A DNA stretch of 60,155 bases from NCBI GenBank assembly GCA_030066665.1, contig JASJBD010000007.1, positions 1-60,155 of the forward strand. The letters run 5' to 3'. This document shows, piece after piece, positions 43,715-52,327 of this stretch. A program made the translations under genes and the position numbers. The DNA is from Gammaproteobacteria bacterium. Its GTDB lineage: Bacteria > Pseudomonadota > Gammaproteobacteria > Steroidobacterales > GCA-2729495. Within the stretch, counting starts at the first letter, position 1. Each line of letters starts with the position of its first letter. The notes under the pieces are model-generated. The model ran no database searches and had not been told where the DNA came from. It saw only the letters and a list, made by a program, of their open reading frames with translations.

Positions 43715-45492
43715 AGCACTTCCTCCCAATCACGACTCAGCCGGCGCGCCGCGTTGATGATGCCGACCATGCTGTACGTTTGCGGAAAATTGCCCCAGAG
43801 CTCTCCAGTCTCGGGATTCAGGTCCTCTGACATCAATCCCAGACCGTTTCGACACGCCAGCATATTTTCGAACAGGTCGCGTGCCTCGTCCCGGCGACCG
43901 GCCGACGTCAGGGCATCGATGTACCAGAACGTGCAAATGTTGAAGGCGTTTTCCGGGTGACCAAAGTCGTCAGGCGTCTGGTAGCGCATCATGTGGTTCC
44001 CGCGCCGCAGCTCCTTCTCGATCGCGCTCAGCGTGGCGGCGAAGCGCGGATCATCGGCCGGCAGAAAACCGAGGCTCGGCATCACCAGCAGGCTTGCATC
44101 CAGGTCCGGCTCGCCGAAACCAACGCCGAAGTGGCCGAGTTTTTCATCCCAGGCCCGCTGGCAAATCACCGCGTGCAGCTGATTCGCTTTTTCGATCCAG
44201 TAGCGACACCTGTCCTGGCGATCTGTGTGCGCGGCTATCTTGGCCAGGCGATCGCAAGCCGCCCAGCACATCAGGCCGGAGAACGTGTGCACGACCTGCC
44301 GACCGCGGTATTCCCAGATGCCCGCGTCCGGCTGGTCGAAGAGCTGCACCGCACGCTCGCCGAGCGCCTCCAGGCGTTCGAAATTGTCGAGCTGCCCTGG
44401 CACTGACAGTCGCGAATCGAAAAAATAGTGTGTCGCCGACAGCACCACGGCGCCATAGACGTCATTCTGGATTTGCTGGTAAGCCTGGTTACCAACCCGC
44501 ACCGGGCCCATGCCCCGGTAACCCGACAGGCTATCCACGGTGCGCTCCGGCAGTTCAGCGTCGCCGCTGATGCCGTATACGGGCTGTAGCGTATCGCCCG
44601 CCTCCAGCGACACATTGAGGATGTAACGCAGGTAGGCCTCCATGGTCTGGGTAGCGCCAAGGCTGTTAAGCGCCTGTACGACGAAGTAACTGTCCCGCAA
44701 CCAGCAGAACCGGTAATCCCAGTTGCGGCCGCTGTCGGCTGCTTCCGGAATCGACGTGGTGATGGCGGCGATTACCGCGCCCGTGTCTTCGAAGGTGCAG
44801 AGCTTCAACGTAATCGCGGCTCGAATCACTTCTTCCTGCCACTCCAGCGGAATCGCCAGGCCCCGGACCCAGTTCTTCCAGTAGCGCTGCGTTTCACCGA
44901 AATGCTCGCGGGCGAGTTTCTCCACGCCTTCCGGAATGGGCTCATCGGGACCGAGGATCAGGTGCTGTGGACCGGTCAGCACGAAGGCTTTCTCTTCCAT
45001 GATTCCCGTCAGCGGCACATCGGTCGTCAGGCGCAGCACCATTTCCGGCAGCATGAAGCGGATGTGATTGCTGCCGTGAGTCACGTCGGGTTCCCGGGCG
45101 CCGTACTCGCCTGCCGGCCGCAGCCGGATGCGAATCCGCGGCCAGCCGTGCAGCGGCACCAGCGACCGGATCAGCATGACCGGACGATAGTTGCGACCGA
45201 ACATCAGAAAGCGCGGCGCGAAGTCCGTGATTCGCATTGCATTGCCATGCGTGTCGTAGAGCGTGGTTTGCAGGATGGGCGTATTGCTGATGTATTCCTG
45301 CTCCGCCCGGGCGAAATCGATCAATTCGACTTCATAGATGCCGCGGCCGTTGCCCGCGTTCGGTTCCAGCAGACTGCAAAATACCGGGTTGGCATCAGGC
45401 CGGGGCAGGCAGGACCAGACGACGCGACCCCGCGGGTCAAGCAATGCACTGATCTGGCAGTTGCCGACGACGGCGAGATCGAGATTATTCAT
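43711..45492 (-). CDS. Glycoside hydrolase family 15 protein (trehalase/glucoamylase-like)
   Basis: 593 residues. An N-terminal beta-sandwich domain (from MNNLDLAVVGNCQISALLDPRGRVVWSCLPRPDANPVF) and an (alpha/alpha)6 barrel with the GH15 segments NWDYRFCWLRDSYFVVQAL (about residues 265-283) and the C-terminal NAFNICTFWYIDALTSAGR. Bacterial GH15 members are glucoamylases or trehalases; location between otsB and otsA favours trehalose or a trehalose-like substrate. Start at the ATG at 45492, which overlaps the otsB stop as ATGA; an earlier in-frame start would overlap otsB by 46 bp. Confidence 0.87.
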   Translation of the reverse strand: MNNLDLAVVGNCQISALLDPRGRVVWSCLPRPDANPVFCSLLEPNAGNGRGIYEVELIDFARAEQEYISNTPILQTTLYDTHGNAMRITDFAPRFLMFGRNYRPVMLIRSLVPLHGWPRIRIRLRPAGEYGAREPDVTHGSNHIRFMLPEMVLRLTTDVPLTGIMEEKAFVLTGPQHLILGPDEPIPEGVEKLAREHFGETQRYWKNWVRGLAIPLEWQEEVIRAAITLKLCTFEDTGAVIAAITTSIPEAADSGRNWDYRFCWLRDSYFVVQALNSLGATQTMEAYLRYILNVSLEAGDTLQPVYGISGDAELPERTVDSLSGYRGMGPVRVGNQAYQQIQNDVYGAVVLSATHYFFDSRLSVPGQLDNFERLEALGERAVQLFDQPDAGIWEYRGRQVVHTFSGLMCWAACDRLAKIAAHTDRQDRCRYWIEKANQLHAVICQRAWDEKLGHFGVGFGEPDLDASLLVMPSLGFLPADDPRFAATLSAIEKELRRGNHMMRYQTPDDFGHPENAFNICTFWYIDALTSAGRRDEARDLFENMLACRNGLGLMSEDLNPETGELWGNFPQTYSMVGIINAARRLSRDWEEVL

Positions 45493-46244
45493 GCGCAGTC
45501 CCGCGAATGTTGCCGCACGATTGCCTTGATCCATTGTCGCACCGCGCTGACGCTGTCGAGTCGCCAGCGTGCCCGGGTAGCGATGTCATCGGTGCCCACC
45601 CGGACCGACATGCCGCCCGCTTCGTTGACCACGTCGAAGGCGTCTTCGTCTGTCACGTCATCCCCGACGTAGACGGGCAGGCGGTCTGCGTACGGCGCGC
45701 ACTGCATGAACTCTGCAACCGCGGTTCCCTTCGTTGCCCCATTCGGACGGATCTCCAGCACCATCTTGCCACGTTGGAGCGTGAAGTCATCGCCCAGCGA
45801 ATCCATTTCACGATCGACTGCAGCCCGGGCCTCCGGTTCGTGCGCGGGCGCCGCGCGGAAATGCAGGGCCACGCTAAGCCCCTTGTCCTCGAGCAGCATG
45901 CCGGGATAACGATTCGCTACGGCTTGCAGACGCTCGCGTACCACGGTCGGCAGGGTTGCCTTTGCCACGGACTTCGTGCGCCGGTCAGCGAACCGGAGTT
46001 CGAGCCCGTGAATGCCGGCCGCCGGCAGCTGCAGCGGTGCCAGCACCCGGTCAATATCCGCAATGGCGCGACCGGAGACCACCGCCAGGCTGCCGAAGCG
46101 CTCCTCGTAATCCTCGAGTATCAGTAGCAGTTCAGGATCGGCGTGGACCAGCTCCGGCTGCTGGGCAATCTCGACCAGCGTGCCGTCCAGGTCCAGGAAC
46201 AGGGCCGGAAGCGAATCGCCGGGTACCGTAGCGACGGGCAGCAT
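45489..46244 (-). CDS. otsB: Trehalose-6-phosphate phosphatase
   Basis: 251-residue HAD phosphatase. Motif I FLDLDGTLVEIAQQP (about residues 16-30), motif II VVSGRAIADIDRVL, the KGLSVALHFRAAP cap segment, KMVLEIRPNGATKG and motif IV VGDDVTDEDAF are typical of OtsB. It releases trehalose from trehalose 6-phosphate. Start at the ATG at 46244; the frame stays open to 46706 but that region reads as non-coding and includes a terminator. First gene of the trehalose/glucose operon, so its promoter should lie between 46245 and about 46306. Confidence 0.93.
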   Translation of the reverse strand: MLPVATVPGDSLPALFLDLDGTLVEIAQQPELVHADPELLLILEDYEERFGSLAVVSGRAIADIDRVLAPLQLPAAGIHGLELRFADRRTKSVAKATLPTVVRERLQAVANRYPGMLLEDKGLSVALHFRAAPAHEPEARAAVDREMDSLGDDFTLQRGKMVLEIRPNGATKGTAVAEFMQCAPYADRLPVYVGDDVTDEDAFDVVNEAGGMSVRVGTDDIATRARWRLDSVSAVRQWIKAIVRQHSRDCA

Positions 46245-46306
46245 CGCGTGACGATACCCGCTGCATGCCGGAATGCAAAATGGCGCCGCACCTGCATCGG
46301 CCGCGC

Positions 46307-46334
46307 AAAAAAAACCGCCCCTAAGAAGGGGCGG
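46307..46334 (-). terminator. Rho-independent terminator, minus strand
   Basis: Read on the minus strand: CCGCCCC (46334-46328), loop TTCTTA, GGGGCGG (46321-46315), then eight T (46314-46307). This is a seven-pair GC stem with a T tract, a strong intrinsic terminator. The transcript it ends must come from the gap at 46335-46858 or from the YdcH-like gene about 520 bp upstream. It also insulates otsB from upstream transcription. Confidence 0.82.
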
Positions 46335-46438
46335 TGGGATGGGCGCGGATTGTATTTTCTTATTATTTTTATGTGGCCCGTTTGTTGTTGTTGTTGGGCC
46401 TGTCTCTTGGCTGTGCGTTTTTTTGAAGGAGATACAAA

Positions 46439-46543
46439 ATGGCTGTGTTGTGTCTCGCTGAATATGATGCAGATACCGTGCCAGCAACTGGTATCGACCG
46501 GTTCGATTTGACAAAACCCGCTCGAAACGGGTCAGAACCGTGA
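46439..46543 (+). CDS. Possible small ORF with strong ribosome-binding site
   Basis: 34 codons (MAVLCLAEYDADTVPATGID... ending NGSEP). The start ATG is preceded by GAAGGAGATACAAA: AAGGAG six bases before the ATG, nearly ideal and stronger than most sites in this window. The peptide has no signal or known motif. The region upstream is AT-rich with a small hairpin. The ORF could encode a short protein, be a regulatory leader, or be chance. Codon use is less GC-biased than in neighbouring genes, which weakens the coding case. Confidence 0.35.
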   Translation: MAVLCLAEYDADTVPATGIDRFDLTKPARNGSEP

Positions 46544-46858
46544 CCGGCGTCACGATAAAACCCCGGCAGGGAATGCGCGCCGGTTTTCCGGCTCTAACGC
46601 TACGGTGCCGACGCAGCGCCGTGGTGTAAGGCATTGCGACGCTGTCGTGCTCGGAGCCTGTGCGCTGCGTCACGGTCTGCGGCTGAAGCACCCGGAAAAC
46701 AACCACTTAACGCAGGCGAAATGCTGTCAGTTTTATCGACAGGTTTGATGCATGCCGTGATTACGGCTTTGAGGGGCCAAGAATCAACGCCGGGCAGGGG
46801 TCGGTGCCCGGATGTCGGGAAGGCGCCGCCCTCCCGCTGGTTTGCTACGCGCCGCCCG

Positions 46859-47074
46859 TCAGGCGTTCAGGTCAGGAATGAGCTCGCTCTCCAACTGCGT
46901 GATCATGTCCTTCAGGCGCAGCTTTTGCTTCTTCAGCCGGCGTACGCGAAGTTGATCGGCATTGGGGTTTTTGCAGAGCTCGCTGATCGCGACGTCCAGG
47001 TCGCGATGCTCGATCCTGAGTTCTTTCAGGCGGGCGTAGTTGCCAAATGTGTTGATTTCGACGTTGTCTATCAT
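46859..47074 (-). CDS. YdcH family (DUF465) small coiled-coil protein
   Basis: 71 residues, fully charged helix-rich: LKELRIEHRDLDVAISELCKNPNADQLRVRRLKKQKLRLKDMITQLE. The RLKKQKLRLKDMI segment near residue 50 is the DUF465/YdcH hallmark. These short cytosolic proteins are widespread in proteobacteria; no function is established. The ATG at 47074 has GGAGGTC about 10 bp upstream. Runs toward the otsB gap and is transcribed away from nothing on its right; the cysQ gene ends 161 bp further. Confidence 0.85.
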   Translation of the reverse strand: MIDNVEINTFGNYARLKELRIEHRDLDVAISELCKNPNADQLRVRRLKKQKLRLKDMITQLESELIPDLNA

Positions 47075-47235
47075 CGTATGGTCCCGACCTCCGGCAGCGG
47101 ACGGACGTCACGCCGATTGGTTGTTCTCCCGGCATTCCGGAGTCAGTGGCGTGTGGCCAGATCGGTCGCCGAGGAGTGGCGAGCCGCCCACTGCTTGCAC
47201 TGTCGGGCAAGCCGTTTGATTCTAGCAAGGATTGC

Positions 47236-48033
47236 CTACCGGGTGTAGGCGACCCAGTCGCGGTTCGGATCCCCGTAGACGAGAAAAAACGGGTTCAGCA
47301 CGTCGGCCTTGGTGTTGTACTGCAGCGGCTGCCCGTCCAGGTCAACGACATAACCTCCCGCACATTCGACCACGGCCTGCGCCGCCGCTGTGTCCCATTC
47401 GGACGTCGGGCCCAGTCGCGGATAGATATCCGCATCGCCGCTGGCAACGAGGCAGATCTTCAGCGAACTGCCCATCGGCACCATTTCATGGGGGCCCAGT
47501 TGATGCAGGAAGCTCTCCAGCGAGGCGCCGCGATGCGAGCGACTGCCGACCACGCGCACCGGATCGCGAGCGCGACCATTTACCTTAATGGCATGCCGCG
47601 TTCCGTCCCGCTCCCGAAAGGCGCCCACCCCCCGCGCCGCGGAGTAGTCGGTCGCCTGGACCGGGACATGCACGACGCCCAGCATCGGCTCGTGTCGTTC
47701 GATCAGGGCAATGTTCACCGTGAACTCGCCGTTGCGCTTGATGAATTCCCGGGTGCCGTCCAGGGGGTCGACCAGCCAGAAACGCGACCACTGGCAGCGT
47801 TCCTCGTAGGGTATCGCGGCGGATTCTTCCGACCAGACTGGAATCTCCGGCGTGAGGTGCCCGAGTTCTCGCAAGATTAGCTCGTGGGCCGCGCGATCGG
47901 CCGCGGTCAACGGCGAATGATCGGCTTTAGTCTCGACTTCGAATTCCGACTCGTAGACTTCGAGAATCGCGCGACCGGCCGATCGCGCGATAGCCACCAC
48001 CGGGTCCAGCAGGTTGTCCAAATCAGCAAGCAC
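47236..48033 (-). CDS. cysQ: 3'(2'),5'-bisphosphate nucleotidase
   Basis: 265-residue Mg-dependent, Li-sensitive phosphatase of the IMPase fold, converting PAP (from sulfate assimilation) to AMP. Metal-binding WSEESAAIP (Glu), DPLDGTREF and WDTAAAQAVVE are in place. Start taken as GTG at 48033 (VLADLDNLLDPVVAIA), giving the usual family length; there is no strong ribosome site so a nearby start is possible, but the longer frame up to 48597 overlaps the divergent gene. In many gammaproteobacteria cysQ, nudE and yrfG are neighbours; here cysQ and yrfG are head to head and nudE is absent. Confidence 0.9.
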   Translation of the reverse strand: MLADLDNLLDPVVAIARSAGRAILEVYESEFEVETKADHSPLTAADRAAHELILRELGHLTPEIPVWSEESAAIPYEERCQWSRFWLVDPLDGTREFIKRNGEFTVNIALIERHEPMLGVVHVPVQATDYSAARGVGAFRERDGTRHAIKVNGRARDPVRVVGSRSHRGASLESFLHQLGPHEMVPMGSSLKICLVASGDADIYPRLGPTSEWDTAAAQAVVECAGGYVVDLDGQPLQYNTKADVLNPFFLVYGDPNRDWVAYTR

Positions 48034-48129
48034 GAATTGTTGGTCCGGCGTCGATCTGCTTGTGTGCCCCCTCGGCAGGGGCGCAGTATAGGCCAGCCAG
48101 TTAACGGCCCCAACGGCGCCAGGTATCGC

Positions 48130-48804
48130 ATGTTCAACGGGCAACGAATCGACACCATCCTGATTGACATGGACGGGACCATCCTGGACCTGGCCTATGA
48201 CAATTATTTCTGGCGCGAGCTCGTACCTCGCTGCGTGGCCAGGGCCCGTGGGTTGGATCCCGCTCCCGCGCGTGAGCAGGTCTACGCGCTTTACGAGGGC
48301 AAACTGGGCACGCTGGACTGGTATTGCCTGGACTATTGGACCGACACGCTGCGACTGGACTTGCGCAGTCTGAAAGCTGCCAGCAGTCAGCGCATTCGTT
48401 TCTTGCCTGGCGCCCGCGAATTCCTGTTGTCTGCCATGCGCAGCGGTTTGCGCATGGCACTGGTAACGAATGCGCACGGCGTGACGCTGGAGATCAAGCG
48501 TGGCGTCGCCGGGCTCGATCGGTATTTCGACCAGCTGATTTCCGCGCACGATTTCGGCTGCGCCAAAGAGCACGCTACCTTCTGGCCGGCACTGCATGCC
48601 GCGCTCGATTTCAATCCAGACACGACGGTGATGGTCGACGACAGTCTGCCGGTGCTCGATGCCGCGGCGGCCTTCGGCATCGCGTTACCGCTTGCGGTGC
48701 GTCGTCCGGACACGCGCCAGCCGGACAAGAACACCGGCCAGCACGCGGCGATCAGTGGCCTGGGCGATCCGGCCCTCGCGGATCTGCTGGTCGCGGCCCG
48801 CTAA
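48130..48804 (+). CDS. yrfG: GMP/IMP nucleotidase, YrfG type (HAD)
   Basis: 224 residues, equal to E. coli YrfG (222). HAD motif I is ILIDMDGTILDLAYDNYFW (about residues 9-27), motif II VTNAHGVTLEIK, then CAKEHATFWPALHAAL (lysine motif) and MVDDSLPVLDAAAAFG (motif IV). It dephosphorylates purine mononucleotides such as GMP and IMP. ATG at 48130, 96 bp from the divergent cysQ start. The stop overlaps the rhlB stop tail to tail by 4 bp. Confidence 0.92.
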   Translation: MFNGQRIDTILIDMDGTILDLAYDNYFWRELVPRCVARARGLDPAPAREQVYALYEGKLGTLDWYCLDYWTDTLRLDLRSLKAASSQRIRFLPGAREFLLSAMRSGLRMALVTNAHGVTLEIKRGVAGLDRYFDQLISAHDFGCAKEHATFWPALHAALDFNPDTTVMVDDSLPVLDAAAAFGIALPLAVRRPDTRQPDKNTGQHAAISGLGDPALADLLVAAR

Positions 48805-50108
48805 TCGGCTGGTTTCTTCTTGCGCCGTCGCCGCCGTTTCTTGCCGCCGCCCGGTGATCGAACGTCGGCCTGCCTGCCGCGCGACGACCCGCCGCGGCGG
48901 CTGCGATCGCCCCGGGGTTTCGCCGGCACGGGTCGCTCGAGTTTGGGCAGGTTGCCGGGGTCATAAGAGCCCACCGGGATCCGATGGCCGATGTAGTCCT
49001 CGATTTCCGGCAGCGTGAACGCGTATGTCTCACAGGCGAAGCTCAGGGAATCGCCGGAGGCGCCGGCGCGCGCCGTGCGGCCAATGCGATGCACGTAGTC
49101 TTCTACGTCCTGTGGCAGGTCGTAGTTGATTACGTGACTGACGTCGGGCACGTGCAGCCCGCGTGACGCAACGTCGGTTGCGACCAGCACCGGCAGGTCA
49201 CCCGAGACAAAGTCTTTCAGCATTCGCAGCCGTTTGCGCTGGGGGACATCGCCGGAAATCGCTTCGGCGCCGAACCCGTTCGCCTGCAGCAGCCGGGCCA
49301 CGTAGTCGGCCTCGCGTTTCATGTTGACGAACACCATGGTGCGATTCGCATGCATGCTCTGCAGCAGGTCCACCAGCAGTTTCGGCTTGTCCTCGTTGGC
49401 CGGGAAATAGACGATCTGCGTAACCCGATCGACGGTCATCTTGTCCGGTTCGATCTGCACCAGCTCGGGATCGTTCATGTGCTCGTAGGCCAGCTCGAGC
49501 ACGCGCTGGCTCAGCGTGGCCGAGAACAGCATGTTCAGGCGTTGCTCGGCCGGCGGCAGACGCCGCAGCACGTAGCGAATATCGCGGATGAAACCGAGGT
49601 CGAACATTCGGTCCGCCTCGTCGAGCACCACGGTCTGGATGTGCTTCAGCGTGTAACAGCCTTGTTTCAGGTAGTCGATCAGGCGGCCGGGCGTGCCGAT
49701 CAGGATGTCGGTGCCGGCCGATACCTCATCGCGCTGTTTGTCATAATTCGCGCCGCCGTACACCACGGTCATGCGCAAATCAGTGCCGCTGCCCAGCACC
49801 AGTGCATCGGCGTGAATCTGCACAGCCAGCTCGCGTGTCGGCGCCATGATCAGTGCGCGCGGACTGCTCACCTTGGGATTCCTCGTGGCTTCGCGGTTCA
49901 GCAAGTGGTGAAAAATTGCGAGTAGAAAAGCGGCGGTCTTGCCCGTGCCGGTCTGTGCCTGGCCCGCCACGTCGTGTCCCGCCAGCGCGCGTGGCAGCGT
50001 GCTCGCCTGGATGGGCGTGCAGGTGGTGAACCCGGCCGCCGTGACGCCGGCCAGAATTTCGGGCCGGAGTCCTAGCTCGGTGAACAGGACCTGTGTTTCA
50101 TCTGCCAT
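48801..50108 (-). CDS. rhlB: DEAD-box RNA helicase RhlB
   Basis: 435 residues. All helicase motifs are readable: Q motif (FTTCTPIQAS), I AQTGTGKT, Ia PTRELA, II VLDEADRM, III SAT, and VI HRIGRTARAG; the C-terminal 60 residues are Arg/Lys/Gly-rich (KPRGDRSRRGGSSRGRQ ... KKRRRRRKKKPAD), an RNA-binding tail. RhlB assists RNase E in RNA decay. The head-to-head arrangement with trxA-rho is that of E. coli and supports this assignment over other DEAD-box types. ATG at 50108 (MADETQVLF); the longer frame to 50231 has no similarity. Confidence 0.93.
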   Translation of the reverse strand: MADETQVLFTELGLRPEILAGVTAAGFTTCTPIQASTLPRALAGHDVAGQAQTGTGKTAAFLLAIFHHLLNREATRNPKVSSPRALIMAPTRELAVQIHADALVLGSGTDLRMTVVYGGANYDKQRDEVSAGTDILIGTPGRLIDYLKQGCYTLKHIQTVVLDEADRMFDLGFIRDIRYVLRRLPPAEQRLNMLFSATLSQRVLELAYEHMNDPELVQIEPDKMTVDRVTQIVYFPANEDKPKLLVDLLQSMHANRTMVFVNMKREADYVARLLQANGFGAEAISGDVPQRKRLRMLKDFVSGDLPVLVATDVASRGLHVPDVSHVINYDLPQDVEDYVHRIGRTARAGASGDSLSFACETYAFTLPEIEDYIGHRIPVGSYDPGNLPKLERPVPAKPRGDRSRRGGSSRGRQADVRSPGGGKKRRRRRKKKPAD

Positions 50109-50246
50109 TCTGGCTAATGCCTTTGCAACGTGATTGGGGCTATGGGTACTTGCAAAACGTCTCGGGACAGGGTCAAATTGACTGCAACTCGCGGCGAATT
50201 TGATCGCCCGCACCAAGACAGCAGCCCGCACGCTGACAAAGTTCGT

Positions 50247-50264
50247 TCGAAGGAACCTTCGAAA
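50247..50264. promoter_or_regulatory. Inverted repeat in the rhlB/trxA divergent gap
   Basis: TTCGAAGG AA CCTTCGAA: eight-base arms with a two-base centre, in the 294-bp gap between rhlB and trxA (139 bp from each start). Possible operator or structured leader element; no promoter hexamers fit convincingly on either side. The rest of the gap shows nothing clear. Confidence 0.4.
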
Positions 50265-50402
50265 GCGCTTCTGAATTTTGCCTTATCTAGCCGTCTGGTT
50301 CACGGGAAACCGGCGACATCATGACACCAGGAGCCGTTACGTCGCCAGCCGGGCGCGGCGTCCACGGCCGATACCCCAACCCTCGATCTGACTGAAGAGA
50401 CA

Positions 50403-50723
50403 ATGAGCATAGTTCAAATTACCACCGACAATTTCGACAGCGAAGTACTGCAGGCCGGCAAGCCCGTCCTGGTGGATTTCTGGGCGGAGTGGTGTGGCCC
50501 CTGCAAGGCTATCGCGCCAATCCTGGAGCAGGTCGCCGAGGAATATGGCGACCGGTTGCAGGTGGCCAAACTGAACGTGGACGAGGTGCAGGCCGTCGCC
50601 ATGAAGTACGGTATTCGGAGTATTCCGACCCTGATGCTGTTCCGGGACGGCGAGCCCCATGCACAGAAGGTCGGCGCGCTTTCCAAAAACCAACTAACGC
50701 AATTTCTGGATGAATCGATATGA
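50403..50723 (+). CDS. trxA: Thioredoxin 1
   Basis: 106 residues, with the active site WCGPCK at residues 31-36 and the cis-proline loop RSIPTLMLF. Close in length and pattern to E. coli TrxA (109). Donates electrons to ribonucleotide reductase, PAPS reductase and others. ATG at 50403 behind GAAGAGA. The stop overlaps the rho start by 4 bp, so rho is translationally coupled. Confidence 0.97.
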   Translation: MSIVQITTDNFDSEVLQAGKPVLVDFWAEWCGPCKAIAPILEQVAEEYGDRLQVAKLNVDEVQAVAMKYGIRSIPTLMLFRDGEPHAQKVGALSKNQLTQFLDESI

Positions 50724-52153
50724 GGGGATACTTGGGGAACTCGGCCCGCGGCCGGTCCAATAAATCGTCCGCGCGCGGCAATACCGGCGGGGCGAAGAAG
50801 AAGGGTCGGCGGCGGCGTCAGGACCACGACGAGGTCGCGACTTTTACAGCCGACGACGTCGTCTCGCGGGAGGAGCTGGAGCAGGGCGAGAACCTGATGA
50901 ATCTCAGCGAGCTCAAGAAGCAGCCGGTTGGTGAGCTCGTGGCGCTGGCTGAATCCATGGGCCTGGAGAACATGGCCCGCTCGCGCAAGCAGGACGTCAT
51001 CTTCGAAGTGCTGAAAGCCCATGCGAAAGAGGGCAACGACATCTTCGGCGACGGCGTGCTGGAAATCTTGCAGGACGGGTTCGGCTTCCTGCGGTCCGCG
51101 GACGGTTCCTACCTGGCCGGACCGGACGATATCTACGTGTCGCCGAGCCAGATCCGGCGTTTCAATCTGCGCACCGGTGACTCTGTCGCCGGCCTGATCC
51201 GGCCGCCGAAAGACGGTGAGCGCTATTTCGCGCTGCTGAAGGTCAGCGAGATCAACCTGGATGCGCCCGACAACCAGCGCAGCAAGGTCCTGTTCGAAAA
51301 CCTGACGCCGCTGTTCCCGAAAGAGCGCCTGAAGCTCGAACAGGGCAATGGCAGCACCGAGGACCTGACGGCGCGCATCATCGATCTCTGCGCGCCGCTC
51401 GGCAAAGGGCAGCGCGGCCTGATCGTGTCGCCGCCGAAGGCCGGTAAGACGATGCTGCTGCAGAACATCGCACTGTCGCTGGTGGCCAATCATCCGGAGA
51501 TCTACCTTATCGTGCTGTTGATCGACGAGCGGCCGGAAGAAGTCACCGAAATGGCTCGCACGGTCCGCGGCGAGGTCGTGTCGAGTACCTTCGACGAACC
51601 CGCCAGCCGGCACGTGCAGGTGGCCGAGATGGTGATCGAGAAGGCCAAGCGCCTGGCCGAGCACAAGCGCGACGTCGTGATCCTGCTGGATTCCATCACG
51701 CGTCTGGCACGCGCCTACAACACCGTCGTGCCGTCATCCGGCAAGGTGCTGACGGGTGGCGTCGACGCCAATGCCCTGCACCGGCCGAAGCGGTTCTTCG
51801 GCGCGGCGCGGAACATCGAGGAGGGCGGCAGCCTGACCATCCTGGCCACGGCGCTGATAGACACCGGCTCCAAGATGGACGACGTGATCTACGAGGAGTT
51901 CAAGGGCACCGGCAACTCGGAAATCCACCTGGACCGGCGGATTGCCGAGAAGCGCGTCTATCCCGCCATCAACATCAATCGCTCCGGCACGCGCCGCGAG
52001 GATCTGCTGACCGAGGAAGACGAGCTGCAGAAGATGTGGGTGCTGCGCAAGGTACTGCACCCGATGGACGAACTCGCCGCGGTCGAGTTCCTGCTCGGCA
52101 AGATGCAGGACACGAAGACCAACATCAAGTTCTTCGAGTCGATGAAGCGCTGA
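50720..52153 (+). CDS. rho: Transcription termination factor Rho (with N-terminal basic extension)
   Basis: 477 residues from the ATG at 50720; from residue 60 ([15 protein letters not shown]) it tracks E. coli Rho (419) closely to the end, including the RNA-binding [24 protein letters not shown], Walker [10 protein letters not shown], Walker [16 protein letters not shown] and the Q-loop [10 protein letters not shown]. Residues 1-59 are an extension rich in Arg, Lys, Gly and Ser ([23 protein letters not shown]) followed by an acidic stretch. The trxA stop/rho start overlap (ATGA) supports the long form; the start at 50897 would give the E. coli length but lacks a good ribosome site. Rho hexamers end transcription at C-rich RNA. 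Confidence 0.95.
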   Translation: MRGYLGNSARGRSNKSSARGNTGGAKKKGRRRRQDHDEVATFTADDVVSREELEQGENLMNLSELKKQPVGELVALAESMGLENMARSRKQDVIFEVLKAHAKEGNDIFGDGVLEILQDGFGFLRSADGSYLAGPDDIYVSPSQIRRFNLRTGDSVAGLIRPPKDGERYFALLKVSEINLDAPDNQRSKVLFENLTPLFPKERLKLEQGNGSTEDLTARIIDLCAPLGKGQRGLIVSPPKAGKTMLLQNIALSLVANHPEIYLIVLLIDERPEEVTEMARTVRGEVVSSTFDEPASRHVQVAEMVIEKAKRLAEHKRDVVILLDSITRLARAYNTVVPSSGKVLTGGVDANALHRPKRFFGAARNIEEGGSLTILATALIDTGSKMDDVIYEEFKGTGNSEIHLDRRIAEKRVYPAININRSGTRREDLLTEEDELQKMWVLRKVLHPMDELAAVEFLLGKMQDTKTNIKFFESMKR

Positions 52154-52177
52154 TGCCATCACACCCGGGCGGCCGGC

Positions 52178-52266
52178 GATATTGCTGCCCGGGACACGCT
52201 GTGAATACGTCCCTGTACGCTCGCGCCCGACATCCCTGTCGGGCGACGGTCCCGGCCAGCAATATC
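52178..52266. repeat. Structured 89-bp intergenic repeat, copy 2
   Basis: Same length and core as the copy at 34438-34526. Arms 52178-52195 and 52249-52266 pair over 17 of 18 positions; flanking CCCGGG at 52164-52169 and 52275-52280 extends the stem. It starts 24 bp after the rho stop, again between convergent genes (rho and purD). The core carries the TCCC-loop hairpins at 52206-52217 and 52224-52245. May end both transcripts. Confidence 0.8.
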
Positions 52267-52327
52267 CCCACCCACCCGGGAGCACCAGCCAATCGTCCGC
52301 GAACGCGGCGCTGACGTCGCTGATACC

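Larger units (their letters stand above)
46245..46858. other. 614-bp gap between otsB and the YdcH-like gene
   Basis: The only stretch over 300 bp without an obvious gene. From left to right it holds the otsB upstream region, a minus-strand terminator (46307-46334), an AT-rich patch (46350-46372), a GGCCC/GGGCC stem around a GTT-repeat loop (46376-46400), a 34-codon plus-strand ORF with a very strong ribosome site (46439-46543), small dyads at 46516-46532 (ACCCG/CGGGT) and 46540-46553 (GTGAC/GTCAC), then about 300 bp in which I recognise nothing. No tRNA or well-known RNA was seen. A small RNA on the minus strand ending at the terminator is possible. Confidence 0.5.

Noticed and set aside
46380-46396. 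GTT trinucleotide run as a possible phase-variable repeat
   Set aside because: Only about four units and not within a convincing gene or promoter spacer.
46245-46706. N-terminal extension of OtsB
   Set aside because: The added 154 codons cross an intrinsic terminator and show no OtsB similarity; the ATG at 46244 gives the normal length.
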